NCBI RefSeq assembly: GCF_002412165.1
Contig: NZ_NXIA01000008.1
Coordinates: 1-64,000 of the forward strand
Length of the DNA stretch: 64,000 bases
DNA from: Curtobacterium sp. 'Ferrero'
Lineage (GTDB): Bacteria; Actinomycetota; Actinomycetes; Actinomycetales; Microbacteriaceae
Direction of reading: 5' to 3'
The position numbers and the translations under genes are program-made. Under the pieces are notes generated by a model. It had not been told where the DNA came from, did not search any database, and worked only from the letters and a program-made list of their open reading frames with translations. Positions 51,055-59,255 of the stretch are shown here, piece after piece; within the stretch, counting starts at the first letter, position 1; every line of letters starts with the position of its first letter.

Positions 51055-52521
51055 ATGGCTTCCACCACGAAGGACCGCGCAACCGGCGAGCAGATCGAAC
51101 TCCGCCGCGTCATCGGACCGAAACTCCTGCTGCTGTTCATCGTCGGGGACATCCTCGGCACGGGTGTGTACGCGCTGACCGGTCAGGTCGCGGCCGAGGT
51201 CGGCGGAGCAGCGTGGCTCCCCTTCCTCATCGCGTTCGCGGTCGCCCTGTTGACGGCGTTCTCGTACCTGGAACTGGTGACGAAGTACCCGCAGACGGCC
51301 GGTGCCGCGCTCTACGTCCACAAGGCGTTCGGCATCCACTTCCTGACGTTCATCGTGACGTTCATCGTGATGTGCTCGGGCATCACCTCGGCCTCGACGG
51401 CGTCACGTGCGTTCGCGGCGAACCTCGGCGCGGGGTTCGGGCTGGAGCTGCCGAACGCCGTCGTGATGCTCATCGCGATGGGCTTCATGCTGGCCGTGAT
51501 GGCGGTCAACTTCCGCGGGGTGAGCGAGAGCGTGAAGACGAACGTGGTGCTCACCCTCGTCGAACTGTCCGGTCTGGTGATGGTCATCCTCATCGGGTTC
51601 TGGGCGATCGCGGGCGGGAACGCGGACTTCTCCCGGGTGGTCATGTTCGACACCCCCGAGGACAAGACCCTGCTGCTGTCGGTCTCGACCGCGACGTCGC
51701 TGGCGTTCTTCGCGATGGTCGGCTTCGAGGACTCGGTCAACATGGCGGAGGAGACGAAGGACCCCTCGCGGATCTTCCCGAAGGTGATGCTGACCGGCCT
51801 CGGCATCACGGCCGTCATCTACGTGCTCGTGTCGATCTGCGCCGTCGCGGTGGTCCCGATCGGTGAGCTGGCCGGCAACGAGACCCCGCTCGTCACCGTC
51901 GTCCAGACGGCCGCACCGGACTTCCCGATCGGTCAGCTCCTGCCGTTCATCTCGATGTTCGCGGTCGCCAACACCGCGCTGATCAACATGATGATGGCAT
52001 CGCGTCTGCTGTACGGGATGAGCAAGCAGGGCGTCCTGCCCGGGTTCCTCTCGCGGGTCTCCCCGGCCCGTCGCACCCCGTCGACGGCGATCGTCTTCAC
52101 CACCCTCATCTCGCTGGCGCTCATCGGCTGGGTGTCGCTCAACCCGGACTCCCCGATCGTCGTGGTCCTCGGCGGCACGACCTCGCTCCTGCTCCTCTCG
52201 GTGTTCGCCGTGGTCAACGCCGCGGTCCTCGTGCTCCGGCGCGACCACGTCGAGCACAAGCACTTCCGGGCCGGGGTCGTCGTGCCGCTGATCGGCGTCG
52301 TGACCTGCGCCTGGCTCGTGCTGCCGTGGTCGTCCGGTCGGGACCCGCAGCAGTACGAGATCGCGGGCGGGCTGCTCGCGCTCGGCATCGTGCTCTGGGT
52401 GGTCACGTGGTTCACGCACGGCCGGAAGCGGGCCGAGAAGGCGCCGACCGGCCTCGTGACCGAGCCCACGGCGGTGCAGCACACCGCAGACGACGACCAC
52501 GCCGAGCACCACCGCGGCTGA
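51055..52521 (+). CDS. APC-family amino acid permease
   Basis: A 488-residue transporter with about 12 membrane helices. GPKLLLLFIVGDILGTGVYA is the TM1 substrate-binding region with the G-[x]-G helix break, and FFAMVGFEDSVNMAEETKDP the TM6 region with the conserved Glu. These are typical of the amino acid/polyamine group. The C-terminus is hydrophilic (TADDDHAEHHRG, possible metal-binding His cluster). ATG at 51055 behind AGAGGG. Substrate not determined. Confidence 0.88.
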   Translation: MASTTKDRATGEQIELRRVIGPKLLLLFIVGDILGTGVYALTGQVAAEVGGAAWLPFLIAFAVALLTAFSYLELVTKYPQTAGAALYVHKAFGIHFLTFIVTFIVMCSGITSASTASRAFAANLGAGFGLELPNAVVMLIAMGFMLAVMAVNFRGVSESVKTNVVLTLVELSGLVMVILIGFWAIAGGNADFSRVVMFDTPEDKTLLLSVSTATSLAFFAMVGFEDSVNMAEETKDPSRIFPKVMLTGLGITAVIYVLVSICAVAVVPIGELAGNETPLVTVVQTAAPDFPIGQLLPFISMFAVANTALINMMMASRLLYGMSKQGVLPGFLSRVSPARRTPSTAIVFTTLISLALIGWVSLNPDSPIVVVLGGTTSLLLLSVFAVVNAAVLVLRRDHVEHKHFRAGVVVPLIGVVTCAWLVLPWSSGRDPQQYEIAGGLLALGIVLWVVTWFTHGRKRAEKAPTGLVTEPTAVQHTADDDHAEHHRG

Positions 52522-52545
52522 GACCCGGCGGCGCACCCGATCGAC

Positions 52546-52570
52546 CAGCCCCGATCGACCAGCCCCGACC
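52546..52570. repeat. Short tandem repeat CCGATCGACCAGCC
   Basis: Two 14-base copies lie in the 142-base spacer after the permease gene, followed by CCGATCGGG-type hairpin sequence. Role unclear, possibly terminator-related. Confidence 0.5.
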
Positions 52571-52663
52571 GCGCAATCGGCCCCCGATCGGGCGGGAGCG
52601 GACCCCCAGGCATGACCCGTACCCTCGTCATGCCCTGAACCGCTCCCACCCGGAAGGACCCGC

Positions 52664-53281
52664 ATGCGCCGAGTCGGCATCACGCTCGCCTCGGTGTTCG
52701 GCGCCGGGGTCCTCGCCGCGGTGGTGGGCGTCGTCGTGCTCGTCGTGGTCGCCGTGAACTCGCTGTCCGGTTCCGCCCGGACCGCCGCGGACGCCGCCCC
52801 CACCTGCCCGGCGGCCGCCACGAGGACCGTCAGCGGCATCGCGGTGCCCGCCGGCCCGGTCGCCGGGTTCTGCCAGGACCGGCTCGTGAACGCGGCAGCG
52901 GTCATCGCCGCCGCGAAGGCCCTCGGCATCGGCCCGCACACGCAGGCCGTCGGGGTGATGACCGCGATCGGCGAGTCGAGCCTGGTGAACCTCGACCACG
53001 GCGACGCCGCCGGCCCCGACAGCCGCGGACTGTTCCAGCAGCGGGACAACGGCGCCTGGGGCACGTACGCACAGCGCATGGACCCGTACACGGCCGCCTC
53101 GATGTTCTACGCGAAGCTCGTCAAGGTCCCCGGCTGGAAGACGATGACCCCGACGCAGCTCGCGCACGCGGTGCAGATCAACTCGGACCCGGACCACTAC
53201 GCGAAGTTCTGGCCCGAGGCGAAGGCCGTCGTCGAGGGACTGACCGGCGAGACCGTGCCCGACGTGGCTCCGCAGGGCTGA
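52664..53281 (+). CDS. Secreted peptidoglycan-hydrolase-like protein
   Basis: A 205-residue protein with an N-terminal membrane segment or uncleaved signal (GITLASVFGAGVLAAVVGVV, residues 5-33). The domain AVGVMTAIGESSLVNLDHGD followed by SRGLFQQRDNGAWGTYAQRM and DPYTAASMFYAKLV is the lysozyme/transglycosylase-like module found in actinobacterial conjugation and phage proteins. Glu in IGES is the likely catalytic acid. GGAAGGA lies before the ATG at 52664. It acts presumably in the cell wall. Confidence 0.78.
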   Translation: MRRVGITLASVFGAGVLAAVVGVVVLVVVAVNSLSGSARTAADAAPTCPAAATRTVSGIAVPAGPVAGFCQDRLVNAAAVIAAAKALGIGPHTQAVGVMTAIGESSLVNLDHGDAAGPDSRGLFQQRDNGAWGTYAQRMDPYTAASMFYAKLVKVPGWKTMTPTQLAHAVQINSDPDHYAKFWPEAKAVVEGLTGETVPDVAPQG

Positions 53282-53348
53282 GCACCGCCGGCCCGACCGC
53301 TGCCGGGACGCCCGGCGCACGCTCGAGCGGCGCACGGCCGCCCACCGG

Positions 53349-53771
53349 TCAGGCCGCCAGCTCGTCGAGCTCGAGCATCTCCGCGCCGCGCTCGTGCACG
53401 ATCACCTGGCCGCGGAGTCGGACCCGGCGCTCGTCGAACGCGCATGCACAGGCGTCCACCCACTCCCAGTCCATCAGGTGGGCGTCGTCCACCCCGGGCC
53501 GTTCCCACCCGAGGACCACCTCCTCCGCACCGATCTGCTCGACGACGTCGGCGATCAGCGCGGCGAAGTCCTCCACCCGTTCGTCGGGCTGGTACGGCAG
53601 GTCGGACACGGGGAGCAGGAGCGGGATCGGCTGCCCGCGCCCGGCGAGGAACACCACCCAGCACTGCCGGATCTGCGGGCGGCCGACGAGCTCGTGGACG
53701 AGGCTGACGACGTCGGCGTCGGTGCGGACGGGTTCGGACGGGAGGCGAGTGGTCTTCTCGGTGTCTGGCAT
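53349..53771 (-). CDS. Hypothetical protein, 140 residues
   Basis: Not recognised. An acidic, soluble protein with a central QIRQCWVVFLAGRGQPIPLL and VSDLPYQPDERVEDFAALIA. The C-terminal WEWVDACACAFDERRVRLRG contains a CAC pair. The pattern of alternating strands and helices fits a small alpha/beta fold. Similar proteins occur as stand-alone genes in Microbacteriaceae as far as I recall. ATG at 53771. The upstream region holds a 17-base direct repeat. A copy of GGACGGGAGGC lies in the first codons. Confidence 0.6.
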   Translation of the reverse strand: MPDTEKTTRLPSEPVRTDADVVSLVHELVGRPQIRQCWVVFLAGRGQPIPLLLPVSDLPYQPDERVEDFAALIADVVEQIGAEEVVLGWERPGVDDAHLMDWEWVDACACAFDERRVRLRGQVIVHERGAEMLELDELAA

Positions 53772-53890
53772 GCCTCCAGCGTCGCGGCCGCCCCGGTCAC
53801 GCGGGCGTTCCCAACCGAAGCTGTGGACAACCGGACCCCGCGGCCTTCCTGTGCAGGACAAGCTTCCAGCGCCGAGCGGACCGAGCGGAG

Positions 53891-53925
53891 CGGACGGACC
53901 GGTCAGAACGGACGGACCGGTCAGA
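53891..53925. repeat. 17-bp direct repeat with ACCGGT palindrome
   Basis: CGGACGGACCGGTCAGA occurs at 53891-53907 and 53909-53925, 18 bases apart. It lies upstream of the 140-residue gene and overlaps the stop of the next leftward gene. It could be an operator pair. Confidence 0.6.
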
Positions 53926-54409
53926 TCCCCCGCGTGATCGCCGCGTCCACCAGCAGCCGGCAGGCGAAGAACACGACGACGACCGCCGTGATGCCGACCA
54001 CCGGGATCGGCCACGCGAGCCGACGCCGCACCATCCGCGACAGCGCGACCACCAGCGCCAGCACGAGCACGACGCCGCCGAGCACGGGACCGACGGACAC
54101 GACCGCTCCCCCGAGCGCCGCGTTGCAGCTGTTGCCGGGGGCGGCGCACGAGGAGAACTGCAGCGACAGCAGCCGGATGGCCCACCCCGCGGCGAGCGCC
54201 TCGAGCGCGAGCACGACCAGCAGGACGACCGTGGCGACCACGTCCGCGACGCGACGGCCGCCGGTCAACGGGTGCCGCGCCTCCCGTCCGGTGCGCGGTG
54301 GGACGCCGCTCGCCGACACCGACGACCCGGCCGACCGGCCACCCGCGCCGTCACCGGTCCCGCCGTCCACCGGCCCGCGTGCCCGCGCCGCCGTCCGCAC
54401 GTCGATCAC
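53921..54409 (-). CDS. Membrane protein of unknown function, 162 residues
   Basis: The first 50 residues are hydrophilic and Gly/Arg/Ser-rich. Three membrane helices follow (VADVVATVVLLVVLALEALA, VGPVLGGVVLVLALVVALS, PVVGITAVVVVFFACRLLVD). Two Cys (FSSCAAPGNSCNA) lie in the extracytoplasmic loop and could form a disulfide. The GTG at 54409 overlaps the stop of the DoxX-like gene by 4 bases, so the two form a coupled pair. Function unknown. Confidence 0.7.
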   Translation of the reverse strand: MIDVRTAARARGPVDGGTGDGAGGRSAGSSVSASGVPPRTGREARHPLTGGRRVADVVATVVLLVVLALEALAAGWAIRLLSLQFSSCAAPGNSCNAALGGAVVSVGPVLGGVVLVLALVVALSRMVRRRLAWPIPVVGITAVVVVFFACRLLVDAAITRGI

Positions 54410-54792
54410 GCTCCCGACCGCGGCCCACGGGTCGACCACAGGGCAGCGGCGACGAGGAGCGGTTGTCCGAACAGGCGGGCGAACCGCTTGCCGTCGGTGT
54501 CGAGCCCGAACGCCGACCGCTGGTTCATCCACTGCGCGATGTTGCCGGGGAACACGGCCACGAAGAACCACGCCGCGACCGTGCCGACCGTGCGGCGTGC
54601 CGACCGGGGCGCGAGCAGCAGCGCCGAGCCGAGGCCGATCTCCGCGACGCCCGAACCGAGCACCACGGCGTCGGTGTCCAGGGGCAGCGACTCCGGCACC
54701 TGCGCCCGGAAGTCCTGGCGGGCGAACGTCAGGTGCGACGTGCCGGCGAAGACGAGGGCCAGTCCGAGCAGGATCCGGAGGAAGGAGCGCAT
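54406..54792 (-). CDS. DoxX-like membrane protein
   Basis: A 128-residue protein with four hydrophobic segments (FLRILLGLALVFAGTSHLTF, VVLGSGVAEIGLGSALLLA, TVAAWFFVAVFPGNIAQWMN, FGQPLLVAAALW). The opening ILLGLALVFAGTSHL and the FPGNIAQW block match DoxX/MauE-type proteins. Family members have been linked to quinone or thiol redox at the membrane. ATG at 54792. First gene of a coupled pair with the three-helix protein. Confidence 0.8.
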   Translation of the reverse strand: MRSFLRILLGLALVFAGTSHLTFARQDFRAQVPESLPLDTDAVVLGSGVAEIGLGSALLLAPRSARRTVGTVAAWFFVAVFPGNIAQWMNQRSAFGLDTDGKRFARLFGQPLLVAAALWSTRGPRSGA

Positions 54793-54880
54793 GACCCCAT
54801 GGTGCTCGTCACGGTGGACGCGCGTCCGGCGACCCTCGGGAGTCGGACACATCCGCCGGGCGGTCGCTAGGTTCGGACGC

Positions 54881-55213
54881 ATGGGAGCAGTCGCCCGGGA
54901 CCACGAGCCGCCCGCCGCCCCGGCCACCGTCGCCGTCCTGCTGGCACCGGTGTCGTTCTACCTGGGCCTGTACCTGCCGGTCTCGTCGACCGTGCGGCAC
55001 GTGCTCCTCGGCACGGTGTTCGGCGCCGTCGGTGTCCTCTGCGGCTGGCGGGCGACCCGCATCGCCGGGCGTCGGATCGCGGTGCGCGTGTGGTCGTGGG
55101 TCGGGATCGTGATCGGCGGAATCGGACTCGTGATGCTCTGGTGGCAGGTGCTCTCGCTGCTCACCGGCAACGCGTTCCCACCGCCGTTCTGGTCGCCCTA
55201 CGCCCACCCGTGA
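54881..55213 (+). CDS. Small membrane protein, 110 residues
   Basis: Three membrane helices (VAVLLAPVSFYLGLYLPVS, HVLLGTVFGAVGVLCGWRA, VWSWVGIVIGGIGLVMLWW). The pattern fits small DUF4190-like actinobacterial membrane proteins. No catalytic motif. ATG at 54881; a leader with GGTTCGGA precedes it without a strong ribosome site. It is divergent from the DoxX-like gene. Two hairpins follow its stop. Confidence 0.6.
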   Translation: MGAVARDHEPPAAPATVAVLLAPVSFYLGLYLPVSSTVRHVLLGTVFGAVGVLCGWRATRIAGRRIAVRVWSWVGIVIGGIGLVMLWWQVLSLLTGNAFPPPFWSPYAHP

Positions 55214-55215
55214 GG

Positions 55216-55297
55216 TGCGGCGGCGCCGGCCGCCGCCCCGGGAGGGTGCCGCTGAAGCGACAGCCTGTTGGCGCACGGCCCGAGCGGACTGTCGCTT
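55216..55297 (+). terminator. Two stems after the small membrane protein gene
   Basis: GCGGCGGC pairs with GCCGCCGC near 55217-55237. AAGCGACAG (55255-55263) pairs with CTGTCGCTT (55289-55297), which ends in TTT. Confidence 0.5.
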
Positions 55298-55370
55298 TGG
55301 CGGAGGTGTCGGGTCGCGAGGGCGTGGGTCGAGACGGCGCGGTCGCGACGGCGCGGGTCGCGACCGGCCG

Positions 55371-55415
55371 CCGGACGGGAGGCACGGTGCGGGCCCGCCA
55401 CGCGCCTCCCGACCG
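55371..55415. terminator. Terminator hairpin, GGACGGGAGGC family
   Basis: CCGGACGGGAGGC pairs with GCCTCCCGACCGG with one mismatch; the loop contains GCGGGCCCGC. It lies just before the stop of the leftward DUF427 gene. Confidence 0.75.
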
Positions 55416-55423
55416 GCAGGTGG

Positions 55424-55921
55424 TCACCAGCCGAACGTGCCGGCTCCGCCCTTGAACGGGCCGACGACGCGCGACGTGATCCACCCGCCGTAGAAGTCGC
55501 CCTCCTGGGCCTGCACGACCTCGCCGCCGACCTCGCACGAGTCCATCGCCGACGGGTAGACCGCGACGCGCTCGCGCAGCTGCTCGTAGCCCGGCTCCGG
55601 GGTCGGGTAGTTCCACGCAGCGCGCGGAGCCGTGACGCCGCCGCCGCGGACGTCGAAGTACCGGGCACGTCCCTTGAACTCGCACATGCTCGAGCCCTCG
55701 GCGGGTTCGAGCGTGCCGGGGGCCAGGTCCGCCACCGGCAGGTAGTACACCGGCGGGTGGGAGGTCTCGAGGACCCGCACGGCGTCCGTGGTGTCGGCGA
55801 CGACGACCCCACCGAGCCGGACGACGACCCGCTCGGCGACGGGTTCGACGGCGGGCGGCCGGGGGTAGTCCCACACCGACTCCTGGCCCGGTCCTGGTTC
55901 GATCCGCTGGGGTCTGCGCAT
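55424..55921 (-). CDS. DUF427 domain protein
   Basis: A 165-residue protein of the DUF427 family. ESVWDYPRPPAVEPVAERVV is the typical opening. VLETSHPPVYYLPVADL is the central block, and SMCEFKGRARYFDV and EGDFYGGWITSRVVGPFKGG the last ones. The fold is a compact beta-barrel; the function is not established. ATG at 55921. It is divergent from the APC permease gene with 56 bases between. Confidence 0.9.
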   Translation of the reverse strand: MRRPQRIEPGPGQESVWDYPRPPAVEPVAERVVVRLGGVVVADTTDAVRVLETSHPPVYYLPVADLAPGTLEPAEGSSMCEFKGRARYFDVRGGGVTAPRAAWNYPTPEPGYEQLRERVAVYPSAMDSCEVGGEVVQAQEGDFYGGWITSRVVGPFKGGAGTFGW

Positions 55922-55977
55922 GCACCCGTTCTACCGCCGCCGGACCGGAGCCGCCCGTGAGGGTGCAGAGTGGAGCG

Positions 55978-57405
55978 ATGACAACGACGTCACCACGTGC
56001 GACCCTGTTCCGCCGCAAGCCCATCGACACCATCGAGGACGAGGCCGGGACCGAGGGCGGCCTGCAACGGCACCTCGGGCTCTGGCAGCTCACCGCGATC
56101 GGCATCGGCGGCATCATCGGCGCGGGCATCTTCACCCTCGCCGGGACCGTCGCGCACGGGATCGCCGGACCCGCCGTCCTCATCTCGTTCCTCGTCGCCG
56201 GGGTCGCGAGCGCCGCCGCCGCCCTGTCGTACGCGGAGTTCGCGGGACTCATCCCGAAGGCCGGCAGCGCCTACACGTACGGGTACGCCGTGCTCGGCGA
56301 GATCGTCGGGTGGTTCATCGGCTGGGACCTGCTGCTCGAGTACACCGCGATCGTGGCCGTCGTCGCGATCGGCATCTCCGGGTACGTCGGGTTCCTCGTC
56401 GGCCAGTTCGGCGTCGACCTGCCGGCGTGGATGCTCGGCGCGCCCGGCACCGGGGACGGGCACGTGGTCGACGTGTTCGCGATCATCCTCTGCCTGCTCA
56501 CCGCGTTCGTCCTCACCCGGGGCATCCGGAGCGCGGCCCGGTTCGAGCTCGTCGCGGTCGGCATCAAGGTCGGCCTCGTGGTGCTCATCGTCGTGCTCGG
56601 GGTGTTCCACATCAACAGCGCGAACTACTCGCCGTACTTCCCGTTCGGGTTCGGCGGCGTGATGACCGGCGCCGCGACCGTGTTCTTCGCCGTGTTCGGC
56701 TACGACGCCATGTCGACCGCGGCCGAGGAGTCGAAGGACGCCCGGAAGCACATGCCGAAGGCGATCCTGCTGTCGCTCGGCATCGCGATGATCCTCTACG
56801 TCCTCGCGACCCTGGTGCTGACCGGCATGCAGAAGTACACCGACATCGACCCCGCCTCCGGCTTCTCGTCCGCGTTCGCGTCGGTCGGCCTCGGCGGCGT
56901 GGCGAACGTCATCGCGATCGGTGCCATCGTCGGCATCGTCACCGTGCTCATCACCTTCATGCTCGGGGCGTCCCGCGTCTGGTTCTCGATGAGCCGCGAC
57001 GGGCTCATGCCGAAGTGGTTCGCGCACACCGACCCGAAGCGGCACGTCCCGACCCGGGTGACGTGGATCATCGGCATCGCGTCGGCGGTCCTCGCGGGCC
57101 TGCTGCCGATCAGCATCGTCGCCGAGCTCACGAACATCGGGATCCTGCTCGCGTTCGTCGTCGTCTGCTCCGCCGTGATCGTGCTCCGCTACCGGCAGCC
57201 CGACCTCCCCCGCACCTTCAAGCTGCCCTTCATGCCCGTCATCCCCGCGATCGGCGTCATCGCGTCGCTGTGGCTCGTGACGTTCCTGCAGTGGGAGACG
57301 TGGGTGCGGTTCGCGGTGTGGTTCGCGATCGGGCTCGGCGTGTACCTGGGGTACTCCCGGAAGCACAGCAAGCTGGCGGGTTCTGAGCCCGTCAAGAGCC
57401 AGTAG
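55978..57405 (+). CDS. APC-family (CAT-type) amino acid permease
   Basis: A 475-residue transporter with about 12 helices, of the cationic amino acid transporter-like group. LWQLTAIGIGGIIGAGIFTL is TM1 with the unwound GAGIF. FFAVFGYDAMSTAAEESKDA is TM6, and GRTFKLPF-like PRTFKLPFMPVIPAIGVIAS is near the C-terminus. ATG at 55978 with GGAG upstream. Its last codons overlap the 3' end of the convergent integrase gene by 14 bases. The final residues (about SEPVKSQ) may have been supplied by the inserted element. Confidence 0.9.
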   Translation: MTTTSPRATLFRRKPIDTIEDEAGTEGGLQRHLGLWQLTAIGIGGIIGAGIFTLAGTVAHGIAGPAVLISFLVAGVASAAAALSYAEFAGLIPKAGSAYTYGYAVLGEIVGWFIGWDLLLEYTAIVAVVAIGISGYVGFLVGQFGVDLPAWMLGAPGTGDGHVVDVFAIILCLLTAFVLTRGIRSAARFELVAVGIKVGLVVLIVVLGVFHINSANYSPYFPFGFGGVMTGAATVFFAVFGYDAMSTAAEESKDARKHMPKAILLSLGIAMILYVLATLVLTGMQKYTDIDPASGFSSAFASVGLGGVANVIAIGAIVGIVTVLITFMLGASRVWFSMSRDGLMPKWFAHTDPKRHVPTRVTWIIGIASAVLAGLLPISIVAELTNIGILLAFVVVCSAVIVLRYRQPDLPRTFKLPFMPVIPAIGVIASLWLVTFLQWETWVRFAVWFAIGLGVYLGYSRKHSKLAGSEPVKSQ

Positions 57406-58474
57406 TCCGCAAATCGTCCGCAGAATCGGCCATGGAGCTCATCAGCGCCGACGCTGCAGCCCGGGTGCGGTCCGCAGCGTCGGGCCAGATGTGGGCGTAG
57501 ACCTCGAGCGTGATAGCTGGCGAGGAGTGGCCGAGGGCTCGCGAGACGGCTACCGCGTCCAGCCCTCCGCGGATGAGTCCGGACGCGTAGTGGTGTCGCA
57601 TGTCGTGCGGTGTGATGCCGGAGATGCCGGCCGTGCGGCACGCATTGACGAAGTAGTGGCGGAGCGCGGTCGGGGACGGCGGATGGCCGAACATCCACCC
57701 CTGTTCGCCGTGCACGCCCACATGCTCGATGTGCAGCGAGAGTCGTTCGACCAGGGCATCCGGTACCGGCACCACGCGCTCTGACCCGTGCTTGGGTCCG
57801 ACGATGTCGAGTCCTCCGACGCGGTTCTGGATCTGGCGCTGCACGTGGATGGTCCGTCGGAGGAAGTCGATGTCCCCGACTTGCAGAGCGGCAGCCTCAC
57901 CGATCCGGAGGCCGGCGTACGCCATGACATCGACGAAGGCAGCCCAAGCGGGGTCGATGGCTGCACGGATCGCGCGCACTTCCGCGGGCGACGGCACTTT
58001 CATCGTGTGCTGCGTCTTGCGTGCGACGGGCAGCTTCACACCGTCGAGTGGGTCAGCAGCAAGTCGTCGGTCAACGATCGCGGCGCGGAGCGTCATCCGG
58101 ACGTAAGCAGCGCGTGTCTTGACGGTCGTCGGCGCGAGCCTGCTCGCGAGCTCCTTGACGTACGCCTCGCCGTGCGAACGCCGTAGTCGTCCGAACGGCA
58201 CCGACTTGAAACTGCACTCCCCCACGGCTCGGTCGGCGAGGCGCCGAGTGTTGTCGGTCCACATCTGCCGGCTCGACCAGTCGGCGTAGAACTGCTCGAG
58301 TGTGCCGCGGCTCTCCGCTGGCGCGACGTAAGTGCCAGTGAGACGTGACGATGCGACCTCGTCCAGCCATGTTTGTGCGTCGCGCTTCAGCTTGAAGTGC
58401 TTCGCGTGCTCCTTGCCGTCGTCATCGCGGTAGCGGGCTCGCCACTTCCCATTCGGACGCTGTTTGATGCTCAT
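57392..58474 (-). CDS. Tyrosine recombinase (phage integrase)
   Basis: A 360-residue integrase. An N-terminal AP2-like arm-binding region (NGKWRARYRDDDGKEHAKHF) and a SAM-like core-binding domain precede the catalytic domain. Catalytic residues visible are Arg190 (YAGLRIGEA), Lys228 (GPKHGSERV), His290 and Arg293 (TPHDMRHHYAS), His316 (LGHSSP) and the nucleophile Tyr326 (LEVYAH). The gene ends inside the 3' end of the APC permease, so the attachment core probably lies there. Its ATG overlaps the stop of the upstream HTH protein (ATGA), suggesting a shared leftward transcript. Confidence 0.95.
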   Translation of the reverse strand: MSIKQRPNGKWRARYRDDDGKEHAKHFKLKRDAQTWLDEVASSRLTGTYVAPAESRGTLEQFYADWSSRQMWTDNTRRLADRAVGECSFKSVPFGRLRRSHGEAYVKELASRLAPTTVKTRAAYVRMTLRAAIVDRRLAADPLDGVKLPVARKTQHTMKVPSPAEVRAIRAAIDPAWAAFVDVMAYAGLRIGEAAALQVGDIDFLRRTIHVQRQIQNRVGGLDIVGPKHGSERVVPVPDALVERLSLHIEHVGVHGEQGWMFGHPPSPTALRHYFVNACRTAGISGITPHDMRHHYASGLIRGGLDAVAVSRALGHSSPAITLEVYAHIWPDAADRTRAAASALMSSMADSADDLRTTGS

Positions 58475-59109
58475 CGAAGGACCTCCGGTTGACGGATGAA
58501 TCCCGAGGCCTTCGCCTTCGCAATCCAGTTCGCGGCGGTTCGCGGGGGCAGGCCGAACTGCCGTTCGACTGCCTTAGCCGGGGGCTGCGAAGAGAGCTGC
58601 GCGATCATGTAGCTCTGCGCGATCAGCTGAAGGTTGCTGTCTATCGGGCCCCGGTTCCTGATCACGTCGCCGATCTCACCGGCCGCGTACCGGGGTTCGC
58701 CTTCGGGTCCGAACCAGCTCAGGAGTGACTGCGCGGGTTCGCCTTCGTTCATATGCACGAACACTCCTCCGCTCACGCCCAGTCGTGCAATCTCCCCAAC
58801 ACGGACCTGACGCAGCAGGACCGAGTTGATCTCGTGCAAGTCGTTCTCGCGGAAATCGAGAGCTGACGTCGCAGCGCTCCGCAGCTTCGCCTCTGAATCG
58901 ATGCCAACCTCGACACTTCTGACGAGGTACCGCACCTCGGGGACCGAGAACAGCATGGTCATCTTGACGTAGTGGTCCCACGAGTCGTCGCTGACGAAAA
59001 CCTCGAGCCACGAGACCAGGTTCGCACCGATGTCGAGACAAATGTCCGCGTCGCGGGGGCCAGGGACTCGGCCAGATGACGTCCGCACAGTTACCTTCAC
59101 TCGCCTCAT
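58471..59109 (-). CDS. Phage-borne protein with C-terminal HTH
   Basis: A 212-residue protein of no recognised family. The last 40 residues (PPAKAVERQFGLPPRTAANW, then IAKAKASGFIR) form a clear helix-turn-helix of the homeodomain-like kind. The N-terminal 170 residues are a mixed alpha/beta region (VSWLEVFVSDDSWDHYVKMT). The ATG at 59109 is chosen because a rightward promoter occupies 59121-59148; ATGs further upstream would place coding sequence over that promoter. It is coupled to the integrase and may regulate integration or the divergent early operon. Confidence 0.65.
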   Translation of the reverse strand: MRRVKVTVRTSSGRVPGPRDADICLDIGANLVSWLEVFVSDDSWDHYVKMTMLFSVPEVRYLVRSVEVGIDSEAKLRSAATSALDFRENDLHEINSVLLRQVRVGEIARLGVSGGVFVHMNEGEPAQSLLSWFGPEGEPRYAAGEIGDVIRNRGPIDSNLQLIAQSYMIAQLSSQPPAKAVERQFGLPPRTAANWIAKAKASGFIRQPEVLR

Positions 59110-59120
59110 TATGCCGAGGG

Positions 59121-59148
59121 TTGACACGGCTCCGCAATCCCCTACTAT
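59121..59148 (+). promoter_or_regulatory. Near-consensus sigma-70-type promoter for the early operon
   Basis: TTGACA (59121-59126), a 16-base spacer and TACTAT (59143-59148). This is much closer to consensus than anything else seen in the window. It drives the rightward phage operon beginning at 59256. Confidence 0.8.
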
Positions 59149-59255
59149 GGACACCAGCGGAGCCATGACAAGGCAACGCCACTGCGGCAGAAAGGTCGCG
59201 TCAGCTTCAACGCTGAAGTCCGAGACCCACTGTTGCCTTACCCGAAGGAGCAACC

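Noticed and set aside
57360..57420. tRNA gene as phage attachment site
   Set aside because: No cloverleaf or T-loop sequence can be formed; the overlap with the permease 3' end is the better explanation.
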